Positions 13,168 through 27,685 of a DNA stretch of 64,000 nucleotides are shown one piece after another. The stretch comes from Osmia lignaria lignaria. Its lineage: Eukaryota > Arthropoda > Insecta > Hymenoptera > Megachilidae. Under the pieces are notes generated by a model, which had not been told where the DNA came from, ran no database searches, and saw nothing but the letters and a program-made list of their open reading frames with translations. The DNA is taken from the NCBI RefSeq assembly GCF_051020975.1, contig NC_135040.1, positions 7,185,501-7,249,500 of the forward strand. The letters are read 5' to 3'. Numbering within the stretch: position 1 is the stretch's first letter; each line of letters starts with the position of its first letter. Made by a program: the position numbers and the translations under genes.

Positions 13168-16100
13168 ATGGAAATGCACAAAAACACCAACAGCAAGAAG
13201 AGTTCCATACGGGCAGACGAGATGACGCTTAAGGAACCTCATAGGTAAACGAATATATTTCTAGCTGTAGAAATGCAATTAAATTTTAATTTAGATTTGG
13301 CGCGATTCGATGACATAAAAATGTAAATTCGTTTTTTTTTATATTTTTTTTCATTTATACCTGTACACTTCAGTTTCGATCAAATCGGTGATTGCAATTT
13401 ATCCAGTTCATCGATGACCGAAATAGTCAGTGGAATGGAGCGGCGATATTAAACGGGCAAATTGCGAAACCCGCAAGTCTTATATATACGGTGTTCCTGT
13501 TTCAATGGCAAGATCGGAGCCAAGAATGACGTAGCTCCTTGGCACCCAACAATATTCCTTCGATCTAGTATCGAACTGTGAAATTTTCCGTGTTACTTTA
13601 TTCGTTCGTTCGTTCATTTTGAATTCTGAACTAAACTCGACCAGATATTAATTTTTCGTCTAGATATTTTAAAATTGCCAGAATTCCATCATAGATAATA
13701 ACAAAATTATCACCGATATAACTTTCGTTGAAATTTTAATCAATTATTCCTGAAGGTCGGGAATTATTTGCCAATGTAATATTAAGTTAGATAACTTATT
13801 AGAGAAACGTACAAGTACAGTTTCCGACAAAGATGACCATAGTTGAAGGATTCAATTGACCATCGTGGCATTCGACATATGAAAATTTTAATACATTTTC
13901 CAACACGCGTTAACGTATTAAGGTCGAGACTATAATCAAATGGAAATGTGATTGCACGTAAAGTGATGGAGGTTTTCCCATCCTGTTAATCGGTCGAGAT
14001 CTTGTTACGTAATCGATATTGTTATCCTCTGGGATTTATACATACTTGCTGGCTTTAAACCAACAGTGTAATTATTGCACGCGATCATTATAAAAGCTTA
14101 TCCTTAATGGCATAACGTCACGCTCATCGAGGGGAATTCATTATTTTTTTTTATCTCCATTAGCGATTATAAATAAACAACAATCTATTACTATTTCATT
14201 TTCACATTTTGTTCAACGTTTACTTGGTGTGCAAGTTATAAATTGCTCGTTAATTATTCGCCTCTTCAAGGATCCCTCGATTATCTATCGATGATTGTTT
14301 TTACTTGTACACGTTTTTCATTTAATCTCTGTCGTAGTATCTCTGTTTACGTAGACGGAATTAACACTGCAATGTTTCTTTTTTGTAGTTCTTTTGATAG
14401 GGGAGAAACGCTTGATGGATGAGGTGTCCTGCAGATATTTCAGGATTTAATTAATTACAAAGAAACAATGAAGAGTAGCTTAAATATAGTATAAAGATAA
14501 AAAAAAGAAATATGTAGCCTTACGTTTTTACAATCGAGATGATTAATAGTTTAATTATAAGATTTGTTTCATTGAACCGAAACGTAGGATGCTGCGTGGG
14601 TTTTGAAAAGTGAAACAACCGGGTTGCTCGAAGAATTATAAATAACGTATGATAAATTCGATGGTTTTTAGTGCCCACGCTTACGGACTTATAAGGAAGG
14701 TACAAAATACTTGTTCAGTTTAATAAAAAAGTATTTTTCACTGGTCTCGCGAGGCTCACCTTGAGACGTTTATATCTGATCTACAGTGTATAATAGGACC
14801 CAGACAAAAATTAAGTTAATTCTTTCAAAACGAAGGTTTCACCGGATATAAAAATATTTTTTATTTCTGTAGAATGTCCATAATTTTTATGCCGCGGTGC
14901 TCTTTGATCGGATATCTCATTGCGATTACCTTAGTTTCACCAAAGTAATTCTCAAATTGCTCGTTAGCCAACTTTTATGAGAATCCGAGTGAAAGTAGAA
15001 CGCGATCACGTGTTTCAACGTTGGATACACGTTTACGTAGAACTATGGTAATTGTAAATCTTTCGAACAACTGGTTTGACGTTCATGGGAAAAGGGTAGA
15101 CGTAACTTTATACAGAAGTAGACAGACCGTCGATGCATTCTTGCTGCTACTAGTATCAGATTCATTTCATAAACGAAACCTTCGATAATTACGGCAATAT
15201 TTATTACTTAACACTTGAATGATGAACACTGGCTCATCGGAGATCCATTTTGGCGCAGTAAAAGAATGATCTAGAGCAAACAAGAAATGCTTTGTTTATA
15301 GAAACACATTTTTTATCACATTTGCGAATTTTATTGTGTGTATCTAAGAATTCACATGGTAAATATTGTCTTTATAGTTTACAAATGCATTCAATTCAAT
15401 AGCTCTTTGTAAAATTATAAATATTGGGTTATTCAAAAATTCGTTTTTTTCTAAATAAAATATAAATTTATGGAGATACATATAAAAAGTATACACTTGT
15501 TTCCTTTTGGCTAAATTATAATTAAATAGTAATTAATTTTCATACGATCAAAAATTCATTTATCGTTTAAGTAGCAATTTTACTATTCTTTTTTTTTGTC
15601 AGGAAAGAAAAAATTCTTACAAATCAGGACACAGATTGAACATGAATTATTTGATGTTTCAGGAATGGCAGCACCTACGGAGCCTTTCAATCGAAGGATC
15701 CGATTTTGGCGGTGGAAAAAGGATCTGAAATTGAAAGTGTACATAACGAGCATGGAATTTCCGTTCACCATCCGACCTCGTAAGTTCAATTACCTCGCAA
15801 CTCTCGATTCTTATTTGCTCGGGCTCGTTCAACGTGTCCTTCTAACAATTTTTGCCAAGACTTTCGTGTAAACCTTCGACCGGATAAAAACAAAAATATA
15901 CGACACTCCTGGGCTCATTGTCAATTGTAGGATTTTAGAGGAGGAACACGTTTCATCGTGTTCACATCATTGGACGTGTAGGTGTGTTTGCTTGAACACA
16001 TATGTGGCAATGTTACACGGCCACAAGATAAGTTCCGCTTTGCGGTTCTGCTTTACACGGTACACTCACTTTCTGTTGCCCACTTGATTTTTATCCTTAG

Positions 16101-19100
16101 GTAGGATTCTTGATGCGTACACGTGTTGAAAATTAAAAACATGAGATGTTATTTATGAACACGTTGATTAGTGATCTTACGTAAAAGAAAGAAATTCCAA
16201 TTTAGTGGAATTATGTACTTTCTTTTATATCAATCGAAGCGTATTTTTATTCTCTACAATAAAGTGTTAAGGTGCTTGGGTCGAAAATTGATTGATTTAA
16301 AAGATATCTTAGGGAGAGACAGGGAGAGCCTCGAGGTCTCTCCCTAAGATATACTTCGAATTAATCAATTTTCGACTCAAGTACCATAATAGTTTTTTAT
16401 AAAGAATAATAATAGGTAACAACTAACGTTTACAAAAGTATATAATTCCATTTAAAGAAACGAAAATGACCTGATAATCTTTGAAACGCCTTCACTTCCG
16501 GTGCCACCATATGCACTACCTCTATGCTTCTTTCGACACCATTCAATTTTTCCTGACATTTATTTCTATCCTTTACCATTTTATAGCCAAGCTTATTGTT
16601 AGATCTTTGTAAGCAGCTCAAGGATTAATAAAATATCGTTACGCCTCCTCTTTCCATTATCCTTTCAATAAAAATGTTTCCACGTAGGAGGAAGGAAGTA
16701 ATTTCGCGGATCTCGATAGTGGATAATCGTAGATTTCCGTGAAGCATCCAAACATCATTTTCCAAGAAGATCCGACGAGCATAAATTCGACATCGTTCAA
16801 CCTCTTCCTTTTTTCCTTAAAGTAACAAGATAATTGTGAGATTCCCGCGAAGCAATTGCGAAATACCGCAAAACCTATCTCAACTGGATCTAGTTTCTTT
16901 GTTTTACCTTCCTGCAATTGTTACAAATAATTAGAGCGTTAAAATCGAGGAACCTTGAGGTGCATTGTTTATTTCAAATAAATGTTGTTAACCTTGCATT
17001 CCACTTACTGCTGAATATTTGAGAGAACGATGAACAATATTGATAATATAAACGATGATGCTTGCAGGAATACTATCTTTGAGATAACAAGGGACACTAC
17101 ACTTGAGCCATTTAATTCTTCGTATTTTATTATCAGTTATAACATTACAGTATGTACCTATTATACTTTAACACTTTATTCATTTCCATTCAATCTTTAA
17201 ATGTTAATTATTTCCGTATTTTACACTTCTACTTCCTTCAGGAAATCATTTCCACTGATTCGAATATATTTAACCTCTGACTCGTCTTTTCTCGAGATCT
17301 TAAATTATAGGAAGAACTAAATTGTCCACTTTTTTAATTGCAACATTATTGTTGATACACTCAGACGTGTTCATCCGGACGAAATGATACCAGATTCTGT
17401 ATTACAGTCACGTACAAAGGGTAATTTCCTTAATTTTCTAGCAGGCTCAACATTAATGCAAATCACGATATGAAATAATTGGCAGGGAAGTAAACGAGCG
17501 TAACTGTGTAAGTTACTTTCATGAAAGTATGATTGTCATTAGTATGCTAGTCCGAGAAAGTTTTGTTCCTTTGAAAGAAAAAGTTCGTTTCAATGAAATA
17601 ATTAATTTCAAGCAACTTTATTTAATCGCGAATAAAATATCATTAATCTTGATAAATTATTTCAATAATGTAAACATTTCTCTTGAACAAATAATATAAT
17701 GAATAACATCAGCGAACATGATTAATGGTCAACATCGAGGCTAGGCTTTTCCTACAGCCGCAAAAGCCGAAGCCGATTCTCGAAATAAATATGTTGGCAT
17801 AAGTTCTCATTGGTTCGCGTAATTTCCACATTTAACTTGTCATTTAGCCGTGAATCGTTTCTCGTGACGTATTAAATACCTTTTTAATAGATTGTATAAT
17901 TACACGATCCATAACGTAAACTCGGAAAATTGTACGCGAAAGATCCATCCTCCTCGATCAATTATTTCGAATAAGTCTAGAAATAATTTGTTTCTAAACA
18001 TACAAATTGTTTTCTATTTTAGAATTCATCGTCAGGATGGAAAAAAGAAAGAAATTAAAATTCCTCTGGAATATTTATAGACATTTCGAGCGAGAAATTC
18101 ACCAAATTTATTCATTCAAGTTTGAATAAGGATGTTTATGAATTAGGCTAGTTTATGCAAAGCATCGAATTTGCAGCCGAACAGACGTAAGCGAACGTTT
18201 TCGAACCCGGTCGGACGGTTCATTCGCCGGTGATTTTAAATTAGCTCGCGAGACAGAACACGGGAATTCTTGAGAAATTCGTTGTCAACTCTGGCCAGCT
18301 TTCCGTTGACAAACCGCACGATGAGAGACAATCGTTGTGCGAAAATGTTCATAGATAAACGAAGTAACTTTTTACTATCTTTCATTCATGTTTCTGAAAC
18401 GATATTTCAAGATAACACACGGAGGAATAAATTTCGGTAGCGAAGAAATGTTTGACAATCGGATGATAGGTGATAGATCGTTCATATTCACTGTATAAAT
18501 TTTATTATTCAAAGTCAAACAGCGATAGGAATACGTTGAATAATGTAGAAGTATATTTACAATAGTTGAATTATTGCAGGTATTTAGAAACAATGATGCA
18601 CCTGTTCAAAGGTAACGTCGGGTCCGGTATATTTGCATTAGGGGATGCTTTCAAGCATGCCGGACTATTGCTGGCTCCACCGCTTACAATCTTCCTTGGG
18701 GTTATTTGTGTTCATGCCCAACATATTCTGGTACGTAAAACCAAATTCTTGATTTCTTAACTGAAAAAGAATAAGGGATACTTAAAATACATTTTTTGGG
18801 GGTATTTTTCAATCACCACGATCTCGATTCGTTCACCGTCCTTAGTCAATTGAAAAAAAATTAATTAATTTTCATATTTAAAATTTCTTAAAAATAAAGA
18901 TGTCTCGAAAATTAAGTAGATTATTCAAGGGTTAATTAAGTATCATAGAATTGTTCAAAACGATTGCGGTTTCGTGTTTCTTAGTTGATACAAAGAAACA
19001 AAATAAGTAGTATGTATTTAATATGGTAAGCTTCTCGTATTTGATATCAGGGAATTAGAAATATCAGTTTCTACAAGTTCTCGAGTAACATCAATTTATT

Positions 19101-21810
19101 ATCGAGACCAGAAAATCGTACAAGAAACAGTATCTTATTTCCTTATACGAAATTTCAGCTGATCTTTCAAATATACCATGTTACACGTGTAATGTTGGAA
19201 ATATATTGAAAATAGAATAAATGTGTAAATATGTCATTGTATATTGTACTTACAGATTAAGTGTAACGAAGAGGTGACGCGTCGTGTTGATGATGTGAGT
19301 GCCTCGACTGGATTCGCTGGTACCGTAGAATTGTGCTTTGCTACCGGGCCTCTTGCACTCCGAAAATACTCCGTATTTATGAGGTTCGTACACGAGTAAT
19401 AAGAAGGAGACAAAATAGGGACACCATCCTACCATTTGCCTCTGTTATTTCGATACTTGTCGGATCTCTTGTTTCAAAGCTCCTCGTTCACTTGCGTTGA
19501 AATGGGACAAACGGTCATTCGTGATTGAAAAATTTCAATAACAAATCTCTTATTCAGTTTCAAATAATACACTGAATGCCTCATTGTCGGAATTTTGAAA
19601 GACTTCGAAAGAAAAATCATTTGTATTCGTTCGTTCAATTTCAATCACGATACATCATCGTCCAATTTCTACCAAGTATTCGACCATCATTTATATTACC
19701 ACCCGTCGCTCTGTTCCAGACAATTGGTTAATGTATTTTTATGTATCACGCAACTCGGATTTTGCTGCGTTTATTTCGTTTTCATCGCCACCAATATGAA
19801 GCAGGTGAGTGCTAAACAATCTATTCTTTATTTTCAGTCAAAAATTGAAGCATCATATTTTGTTAAAAAAATCTTGAAAGATGATAGTTTTGATTAACGT
19901 ACTCTCGCATTTTGTTCATCTATATTTATTCTTAAATAGTACGAAAGCAAACGGCATAATTTATAATTTTGTACGTGCGGCAGGTGTTGGACGTGTACGG
20001 GATCGAGATGGACGTTCATCAACACATGGCTGTGATTCTGATCCCCATAATGCTCAGCACGTGGATCAGGAACCTGAAGTACCTGGTGCCGATTTCCTCG
20101 ATGGCAAATTTTCTGGTCACAGCGGGCTACATCGCCACAATGTATATAATGTTCCACGATTTGCCACCCGTTCAAGAGAGACGGTACATAGCGGATTGGC
20201 ACGATCTGCCTCTATTCTTTGGCACTGTGATATATTCTTTCGAGGGTATCACTTTGGTAAGCGTCAACACAAGTGCGTCCCCTGCGTTTATGTAACCGTG
20301 TATAAATTTGGCCAGACGCTAACTTCGTCGTGGTTCCCACGTCTAATGATAAAAGAACCCCTTCAGGGTTTCACCTTTTTACGTAACTGTCGTTGAAGTT
20401 AATATTTGAAGGAACCAGTCATTTTTCGCCGTCGCCCTTTGATTAAAAATATTATTCACAACGAACCTTATCGTATTCCAGGTTTTACCCCTGAAGAATG
20501 AAATGAAGAAACCGAGTAATTTCAATAAATCGTTCGGTGTTCTGAACGTGGGAATGGTTATTGTAGGCGCGATGTTCGTCGCGATGGGTTTTATATCGTA
20601 TTTAAAATATGGCGATGCAGTGGCTGGATCTGTAACGTTAAATCTCGAATCCACTGAAGTGTAAGTATAAACTGAATTTTTCTATACTACAACACCCATG
20701 TTACGATTTCTTCTCGGTCAATAAAATCATTTCCAAGCCAGTACACTCTCGGTGTACCTGTTAATCACTCGCTAAATTTGTTAAACTATTAGGTAAGACA
20801 TTTTTATTTCAATCTTGTTGAAGCATCATACAGATCAGTTGTGAAAGAAAAAAATTATGCAAGTGGTTAACAAATGTAATTTTGCCTAAGGATAGCACAT
20901 AAAAATCCAATCTACAGTAGACTGTTATGCGTCCAGGTGATAAATCGCGGTCCATTAAGAATAATCAAAATTCTATCACACAAAATGATAGCGAGATGCA
21001 AACGTAGTTAAGAAAAACTGTAACATAATTTTCTGTTGCATACAAAGGGTGGATGGAAAAATCATCGTCACGCATTCAAGGTTTATATCATACATAGGTT
21101 TTCTACAATTGTTGTGTTCCTTTTTACAGTATCTCGTCCTTGTTATAAAATCAATTAACAATTACAGATTTTGATTTTTAATGTTGGATTAATTATGCAT
21201 GTTATCTTCTTTAACATTTAGAGTGGCGGTGGAGTTTATTGCTTGTAGATTTGAAGAAGTTGATGGTGTATGGAATTGAGAAATTCATAGCGTTTGTCAT
21301 TTCATTTTACAGCTTACCACAATGCATTAAAGTTGCCATCTCGTTGAGTATATTACTCACGTATGCATTGCAATTTTACGTTCCCATTGCGATCATTTGG
21401 CCGAAGATCGTCAATCAATTTGGCCCTTTCCAGTGGCCAGTTATAGCAGAGACTGTTTTCCGTTCCGCGGTTTGTTTCCTCACATGTAAGTCGAATGTGT
21501 TAATTAAATAAATGAACGAGATCCAATTCAAGAAATTTAATGGTAACTGTTTTTATTAACTGTTCCAGTCATCCTAGCCGAGGCGATACCTCAACTGGGT
21601 CTGTTCATATCATTGGTGGGCGCAGTGAGCAGCACCGCCCTCGCCCTGGTATTTCCACCGATCATTGAGATGGTTGTGTGTTGGCAGAACGCATCTCTTA
21701 GTCCTTTCACGATATCAAAAGACATCTTGATAGTACTGATCGGTCTCCTAGGCTTCGTTACAGGAACGTACGAGAGCCTTAACTCGATCATTCGGGCGTT
21801 TAGCACGTAA
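13168..21810 (+). CDS. path: Proton-coupled amino acid transporter (SLC36 / pathetic-like)
   Basis: A multi-pass membrane symporter of the amino acid/auxin permease family (SLC36), which moves small amino acids with protons and in insects acts in nutrient sensing and growth. Nine coding exons: 13168-13244, 15663-15779, 18580-18730, 19256-19383, 19720-19804, 19984-20256, 20482-20660, 21313-21485 and 21569-21810. They total 1425 nt, giving 474 residues, normal for the family. The first ~65 residues are a hydrophilic cytoplasmic tail; then comes the diagnostic block YLETMMHLFKGNVGSGIFAL (first transmembrane helix, with the G-S-G unwound segment), followed by CITQLGFCCVYFVF, FEGITLVLPLKNEMKKP and TYALQFYVP, all typical of SLC36. 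It ends NSIIRAFST. The start is the only ATG possible right after the acceptor at 13167; an alternative start from an upstream exon cannot be excluded. All junction phases close. Confidence 0.95.
16271..16385. repeat. Long near-perfect hairpin in SLC36 intron 2
   Basis: Arms 16271-16320 and 16336-16385 are 50-base reverse complements with seven differences, separated by a 15-base loop. Four of the seven differences are G-U pairs if the + strand is transcribed, leaving three real mismatches. It lies in an intron of a + strand gene, so it would be transcribed. It may be a miniature transposon remnant or a small-RNA precursor. Confidence 0.7.
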
Positions 21811-24803
21811 TTTAAAATTAGTTCGTTGTATAAATCGTCGTTATAAGTATAATTAGCAGAAGGCGCGGAATTAATGGATCATGACATGAACGCGAACGTA
21901 TAGGCAATGATTGTTGATGATAAGAAAAAGCCGGGATTCATCGAAATTTTGTAAATTATTGTTACTATTAATACTACTTTATTATTATCGATAATAATGT
22001 TATTTATTAGCCTAGCACCATGTTGAGTTCATGTAAAACGGATCTTACATCTTAATTCTTGCTACGTAATATTTTCTGTATTATTTAGAACGAGGAAACT
22101 TATCATCTGTGATTTGTTTTACTGTCGATAAAATGCTTAGGATTCTGTATATGTACAAACAGGGTAAACAAATCTCGAGTTTTTTTTTTTTAGAAACGAT
22201 TCGCGGTTACCAATTCGAACGAGATCAGTAAGTTATCGATTAAAAATAATGTTACATATAGTGATATTTTAATTGTCGTGTTATTCACAGGAATTTGCTA
22301 TTTATTTTATTTGTAATTGTAAATAATTCTACTAAGTACTTGAAAGTATAATTAGTGGAAACAGTTAAATATGCTCAAAAATATAATCACTGCTTAGAGT
22401 TTTGGCCAATTTAACATGATAGTTAAATTATTGTATATTTTCATTTTGATGCTTTTAACACGTTGAGCGCCACTCGAAAGTTGTTCAAAGTTTTATTAAA
22501 TAGTATTTTTATTATCCACAATTTCATGTATCTAAAAAAATCCTAATGAATTCCTATTCAAAACCAAGGGTCATCCAAGTATGGATGGCACGGCAGTCAA
22601 CGTGTTAAGGATTTGGTAATCGTGACCGGAAATTCGAACTCGTACGTGATGTATCATCGCCTATATTACAAATTATGGTAATTGTTTGTGTCCTGAATGC
22701 GACGTAAAGTTAGATATCTATCATAGTTTTGTAGGCTGTCCGATTAGCTGTACGGATTACACGTAGAAGTAAACGCTGACTGTTACTGCAATTACCGTGA
22801 TATACGTAGCTCATATGAATTAACAAAGAGTTTTAAGAGATGTAAAAAAAAAAAAAAAGAAAAAATAATAGAAAACAGAGAATCGACACGACGAACAAAA
22901 GATGAATGTTGATCGTCGTGATCATTGTGAAATGTAATATCGTGTTCGACGATCATGTGATATAAAAGACATACGCGTAAGTTATACAGGAAACGTACAA
23001 ATGCTTTTTCGTCGAGGATCGTTGGTTTAAGATTACGGAATGTTGATGATTCTACAGCGTGTCGATTTGTAATTTTATGTATTATAGATGCGAAGATGCG
23101 ATTGTATTATAGTTGTGCCAGAGGGTGACCATCGTTTTGGCATGAACAATTTTAGTCGTATTTATATCATTATTTATTAAACACATTTTTCTAAATATAA
23201 TACATTATCTTATGTTTTAATTGAAACACATACAATTTCCAAAATCAATGTTAAATTGAATATTAAAAATATTTAGCGATATTGGTCACCCTGGGTCACA
23301 ATGAATTATATTAGTTCTTAAACGAATCACCACGAATTCTCTTATATACAAGAGAATCGAATTTGTTTTTCATTTTACAGCGACTGAAGAACCCTCGAGG
23401 GGATGAATTATATTTGTTAAGCAACGGATGTAACGTCGATTCGATGTGTATATATAATGTAATTTACTCACGTTCTTTCTCTCGCAGTGTGACCGATTTA
23501 TTTATAAACAGGAAGATTGACGAAAACGACGAGAAATTGCATCAATTTTGTACGCTGTCACTGATGGACAATACTTTACTTTAATACCGAACTTTTTATA
23601 TGTGTACATAGATATATAGTGTGAAAAAACGAAACGTGATAAAAAAAAAAGACAGAAAAATTCAGCATAAATTAAAAGTGTAAAACTTCGATACCCGTTT
23701 TTAGAATTAGATCGACGTTATCGTTTGCTAAAACTAACGAAGATTAGTTAGATAATTACTAACACGTTAGTTCATTCGCATTCATCGACAAAACGAAAGT
23801 CTGTTGATACAGATTCAAATGTATCGAACGAAAAGAAAACAGTATTTCAAAAAAAAAAGAAAAAAAAAAGAATTTGAAATACAAATGATACAAAAAAAAA
23901 AAGAACAAAATATCCCACTGTCATACGTAGAAATAATTAAGGGTTACTTGTAAATTAGTACAAGAATTAGAAACATGGAGTACCGTTGCGGAGATATAAC
24001 GTTAATCGTGATCAATTGTTATTCATTTGCGCACATCCAGGATTTATACTTGTGCCCAATGGTCTGAGATTGATATCTAGGATCTCCTGTAGACCCATTG
24101 TACCGACATAGTATTAATTGAACTTCTGGATGATACCAGAAAAAGAAAAGATACACAAATGGTGCAACTGATGCATCATATTGTGGAGTACAAATTCTCT
24201 CAGGGATACTTTATACACGTAGATTGTGTTGTTAGGTGTCTTTTTTTTTTTTTTTTTAATAGTTCTTTTTTTTAAAACGGTGTTCTAAGTGATACCTTTC
24301 GTTCGTTGCAGGTTGATGAATGATGAGAGTCAATGAAACGTGCGTGATCACGCGTGCTGTCTGTTCATGTACCATTGAGCTCAGTGATGCTCGATTTTTA
24401 ATTGATCATTGACTAAATAAATGATTCGAAATTGACTGGCTTTAGTGAATACCGTTTGGACATGGGAGAGATTGTGCTTGAACACTGATAGCCCTTAATT
24501 TATCTAGAAAAATTTGTTCGAGGATGTCTGAACATTTTAATTCATTAATTTTCATTTCTGAAGAGGATTTTCTATTTTATAATTATTTTCTATGGACCCT
24601 CGTATCATTTATATTTTACAATAATCCTTAAAGAAAATTCTGCTGGAAATTATTTATAAATAATTCGAATTTCGATGAATTTTCTTGAAGTTTGTCGATT
24701 ATACACAGATTTCTGTGGATTCTGAAGTTTGAAACGCTAGAGGGTTGTTTGCGAAAAAGAAGAATTAATTAAAAGTTTTGCAAGCAAATTAGAAATTTTA
24801 GAA
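21811..24803. other. 3' UTR of SLC36 gene and intergenic DNA
   Basis: No coding exon recognised. The first part is presumably 3' UTR of the transporter; its end is not clear. A-rich tracts stand at 22843-22867 and 23850-23900, and a T tract at 24241-24259. No transfer RNA, repeat family or other gene was seen. Confidence 0.5.
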
Positions 24804-27685
24804 ATGAATTGCACAGAGGAGGAGGTATTTTTATTTAATTTCTTATTTCTACAATTTCTTGTTAATTGTAATAATTATAATTATTTTTCTTAGCTGACGA
24901 AGAGGAATGTTTTTCATTTGAATATCTTGAATCCTTTGATCAAAATTTTTGAAAGTTATATGATAATTAAGAAAGAACTAAGTCCGGATGAATTTTGCTT
25001 AATGTTATTCGCGAAGAAAGAAGAGAAAGAACGATGCGAAAATGATTACGATTTGCTCAGGGAACGTTTTGATAATCTTGAAGATCTTAAGGTTACATTG
25101 AATCTTTTATATTAACAAAAATTTTGGCAGAAAGATGTGACAATGATGTTTCAGGTTTTAAAGGATTTATCAATCTCGGAGCAGAATATAATTGCCGATT
25201 TGTTTATAAATATTGTTCGTTACGAGTCGGTCTTGGAGGCAATAAGCAAGGATTTTTTGAACCATCTTCATTATCGCAATAATAACGAGTTGTATCAAAC
25301 TATGGGTGGGTTATTCGTTAAATTTATGCTAATTCCAAATACTATCAACGACTTAAACAAATTAATGTTTCAGTGCTGGTGTACACTCTCTCATACAGAA
25401 TTTCCAATCTATTTTTCGAAGAATCTATCGACTGTTTCGTTCACTTTAAAATTAAGAAAATCTTGTCTTTGGTTTTATATCTTCTTCGTTCGGAAACCTC
25501 GAACCTTTATTACGAGAAGGGTCGTTTAATTTTCGAGGAAGATTTTGTGGAACAGAAACTTGTACTACCATTTTTAGAGATTACGTCGTGTTTAGAGGTT
25601 TACCAAGAATTCTTCATACAATAATCCGTATGTTAAAATTCCATACTGTTTAAAGTAAATTTTATCAGAAACTTCGGGACCAATTAAAGGAGTATCTGCG
25701 AAAGATGAAGAAGCCTAAACCAAAATTAACAATTCCAACGTTTATGAACGTTTTGAATCATCCGAGGCACCCAACCAGAGCACCTCCTCCTACACCTGAA
25801 GTGAGTATCATAATTTGAGGACTATCTAGGAATAGTTAACGAGCTACTAAATTTTGAAATAAATTCTTTGATACCTGATATTGTTAGTACAAATTGAATT
25901 TTTTTTATATTCGTATTGTAACCCGATTTAAAGTGGTCGGATCAACGGAACTTCGAGATTTCCTTTTTTGAAGACTACTCGTATCGTGGATAGGACTTGT
26001 CGGCGATGAGATTCGCCCGAGATGTACCGAGGACAAATTACGTTAAACCATCGACTGAGATGAGATTGGAATCGTTGCGAGTTGCGAACAAATTGCAAGC
26101 TATGAATTTATTGAAGGATGCGAACGAGAATGCACCGAGTTGTCTGAAACGTTGCAAAGTTTTCGTGAAGTCAACTGAGGAAGAAAAACCGAAAGCTACA
26201 TTCGTAAGGAAATCGGCTCCGACGTTCAAGGTTTCTTTTTAATTAATTATTCATTATTAGAGCTTTGGAGTTTTGCCACGTTGTTTAATTAATAATTATT
26301 CGTTTAACAGCCTGTCGTGGTGAAACACACGGCAGCTTCGACTTTGAGGGAATGCGCTCGTGTGATCGGTAACGAAGAGAAAGAAATAAGAAAGTAATTA
26401 TTAAAAGATCTATTGTTTCAGTAACCAACAGTCTCGTGATTTCTTCTTTGGTGAAATTGTAGATTAAAGGGTTTATTGGAAGGGGGGCTGGATCCATCGG
26501 CGATATCAAAGTTCGAGGAAGAGAAACGGCAACAACAGAAAGAAGAAGAATTGTTAAAGATTCAAGAGAAACATCTTTTAGGGTTGTTAACACACGAAGG
26601 TGCTTTTATTGCAAAGCAATCGTTGTTAAATGACATTAAATCCCACGCTGAAAGTGTACGGAAAGAGGTACTCGAACTTTTTTCTAAATTAATAAACAGT
26701 TATTAATTGTCGAAACGATTGCTTGCTTTTCTTTTTTAAAGAAACAAGAATTGTATGAAAAATTAGAAAAATGGAGAGAAGATCATAATAAACAGATGAT
26801 AGAAATCGTCGAAAAATGCCGTGAAGTTGAACAATCATCTCGCGAAGCTTTTAACGCTATGATCGATGAAAAACGACAAAAAGGTGAATTATTTCTAATT
26901 TTGTGTTATTTATATAAATTTTATTAGATATTCAAATATTACCAATGAAACAGCGGATTCTTCGATCAGTTCTATTTGATAAGTAGTTGAAGAAACTTTT
27001 CAATTTAATGTTCTGTCAACAATATAAGTAAATATTTGAAGAATTCATTTACTTTAATTAATTATTCATTCTAGCTGCTGAAGTATCGGAAGAATCACGT
27101 CAATTGAAACTCCAGATGATAAAACAGAGAGAGGAAGAAACTCAGAGAAAGATAAAATTGATACAAGAAATCAAAACGCTTCAATCATTACGAGCTTTAC
27201 CTTTTAAAGATTTCGATCCTACCGAATCCAGTGGGTTGGGTCTTTTTTGCGAAATGTCCTTAGTGGAGGTTTATGATAATTAGAATCTATAACAGTTAAA
27301 TTGTACGTATGTTTTCATAAGTAATAATAAATCATTCTATTTTAGCTGAAAGAACGATTATTTTGGACGAAGATGAAATTGAACGAAGAGATCCAGAACC
27401 GGAAGTCCGCCATTCGCCAACAACGCGATCGACAGAAAAATTTGATCAAAGATACTCGTAGAGCACTCGAAGAATATAAAGCAAACAAGTTAGTTATTAT
27501 AAATAACTGTACGTAAAGAAAGTAATTCCTTTGGCTCTATCCTCAGACAAGCTGCTCCATCGATGAAATCGGAGCTGAAGGAAGTAAGTTCACCGGAAAT
27601 AGAGGCGTTGCGAAAGATGTTGGAGGAACGAAGAGCTTTAAGATATCAAAAGAACAACGTCTGTAATTCTAGTTTTAACAAGTAA
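24804..27685 (+). CDS. CFAP99: Axonemal coiled-coil protein, CFAP99-like
   Basis: Likely a cilia- and flagella-associated protein, which in an insect would act in sperm flagella or sensory cilia. Twelve exons: 24804-24824, 24894-25091, 25155-25305, 25374-25597, 25669-25800, 25994-26230, 26311-26393, 26463-26667, 26742-26883, 27075-27268, 27346-27488 and 27547-27685. They total 1869 nt, giving 622 residues. The N-terminal ~215 residues are helical (HLNILNPLIKIFESY, ISNLFFEESIDCFVHF). A proline-rich linker PPPTPE follows, then a charged coiled coil with EKHLLGLLTHEGAFIAKQ, LIQEIKTLQSL, SGLGLFCEMSLVELKERL and RRALEEYK, an arrangement I associate with CFAP99. Weak points: the start of exon 6 rests on an unimpressive acceptor (an in-frame TAG lies just upstream), and the first exon is only seven codons, so extra 5' exons are possible. 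The family name comes from recall of motifs, not from a search. Confidence 0.72.

Noticed and set aside
18180..18230. Possible tRNA B-box (TTCGAACCC near 18202)
   Set aside because: No matching A-box or cloverleaf arms around it.
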